DNA from: Acidobacteriota bacterium
GTDB taxonomy: Bacteria; Actinomycetota; Actinomycetes; Actinomycetales; Microbacteriaceae
Assembly: GCA_019351995.1 (NCBI GenBank)
Contig: JABBOD010000006.1
Coordinates: forward strand, 1-64,000
DNA length: 64,000 nt
Direction of reading: 5' to 3'
Both the position numbers and the translations under genes were made by a program. The stretch's first letter is position 1; each line of letters opens with the position of its first letter. The notes beneath the pieces were generated by a model that saw only the letters and a list, made by a program, of their open reading frames with translations, searched no databases and was not told the origin of the DNA. Positions 63,625 to 64,000 of this stretch are shown in pieces.

Positions 63625-64000
63625 ATGAGCGGCCTCGACGACCTCTTTGCCGACGCGGCCGGACTCACCGACGCGTCGCGAGAAGGCGCCCTGGATCTCG
63701 CTGCTCCCTCCCGAAAGCTGGGCATGCTGGCGTTCACGCTCGGGCTTCTCGCGTTCGTCGCTCAGCTCGGAAGCGTCGCGACCGGCATCGCCGTGATCGG
63801 GGTGCTGTCGCAGACTCTTGGCGACCCGAGCTCTCAGATCGGCGATATCGGCTGGGTGTTTCCCTACGAGGTCACCGTCCTTATCGGCGGTCTGGTGCTG
63901 GGACCCGCCGGAGTGATCGTCGGGATGACCGCGGCGCGACGGCGTCGTGGCCCGAGATTCGGCATCCTCCGCGCGCGGTCTTCGGCGGCCTCGCGCTGGC
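63625..64000 (+). CDS. Membrane protein, incomplete at the window end
   Basis: The frame opens MSGLDDLFADAAGLTDASRE and has two hydrophobic stretches (LGMLAFTLGLLAFVAQL and VTVLIGGLVLGPAGVIVGMTAA) followed by ARRRRG. It runs off the window. GGCGAGGAC lies upstream of the ATG. No family is recognised. In the last 25 bases the next frame gives a more membrane-like continuation (VFGGLAL) than the current one, so a frameshift near 63975 is possible. Confidence 0.6.
   Translation, partial: MSGLDDLFADAAGLTDASREGALDLAAPSRKLGMLAFTLGLLAFVAQLGSVATGIAVIGVLSQTLGDPSSQIGDIGWVFPYEVTVLIGGLVLGPAGVIVGMTAARRRRGPRFGILRARSSAASRW

Noticed and set aside
1-64000. tRNA genes, rRNA genes, insertion sequences or prophage
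   Set aside because: No cloverleaf T-loop context, rRNA segments, transposase motifs or phage genes were recognised by eye; a tRNA scan was not possible.

Overview
The window is a high-GC chromosomal segment from an actinobacterium, most likely a member of the Microbacteriaceae. The evidence is gene order: infC-rpmI-rplT next to a DUF1844 gene, the block thyA-folA-dapA-rnj-ftsK-pgsA-cinA-clgR-DUF3046-recA-recX-miaB-miaA-dapF-hflX, lexA divergent from a LysM gene, and a PriA-type HisA. I saw no insertion sequence, prophage, CRISPR array, rRNA or tRNA. Most genes lie on the minus strand in tightly overlapping operons (ATGA, GTGA and TGATG junctions).

Region by region. 0-6 kb: a small membrane protein, then the arginine operon argCJBDF. 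6-12.3 kb: pheST, an rRNA/tRNA methyltransferase, and the infC-rpmI-rplT operon, whose infC starts at an ATC codon behind a leader full of hairpins. 12.3-18.8 kb: DUF1844, hisC-hisB-hisH-hisA(priA)-sseB, then the SOS pair LysM protein/lexA with three LexA-type boxes between them. 18.9-26.8 kb: cobalamin-dependent methionine synthase metH, facing an operon of metF, a DUF4430-like lipoprotein, a fused T-A-A' ECF transporter protein and an ECF S component; this reads as methionine synthesis plus its own vitamin B12 uptake. 26.9-43.7 kb: the conserved block listed above, covering ribosome rescue, tRNA modification, recombination, lipid, chromosome translocation, RNA decay, lysine and thymidylate functions. 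43.8-48.3 kb: a membrane thioredoxin/DUF4395/OsmC redox cluster, an SDR protein, dapB and small enzymes. 48.3-55 kb: an M16 peptidase and pnp, separated by an apparently inserted TetR/small membrane protein/aldo-keto reductase segment.

55.2-62.4 kb is the most distinctive part. All its genes are on the minus strand and face the cell envelope: a DUF4397 surface protein, a class F-like sortase with a lipobox and without the expected catalytic arginine, a SigK-like ECF sigma factor and its RskA-like anti-sigma factor, a glycosyltransferase fused to an SGNH hydrolase, and three lipoproteins of one apparently undescribed family. 62.6-64 kb holds an SRPBCC protein, thioredoxin and the start of a membrane protein.

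A pattern cuts across the window: at least 19 start codons have a TANNNT hexamer 6-8 bases upstream and usually no Shine-Dalgarno sequence, which suggests that many of these mRNAs are leaderless.
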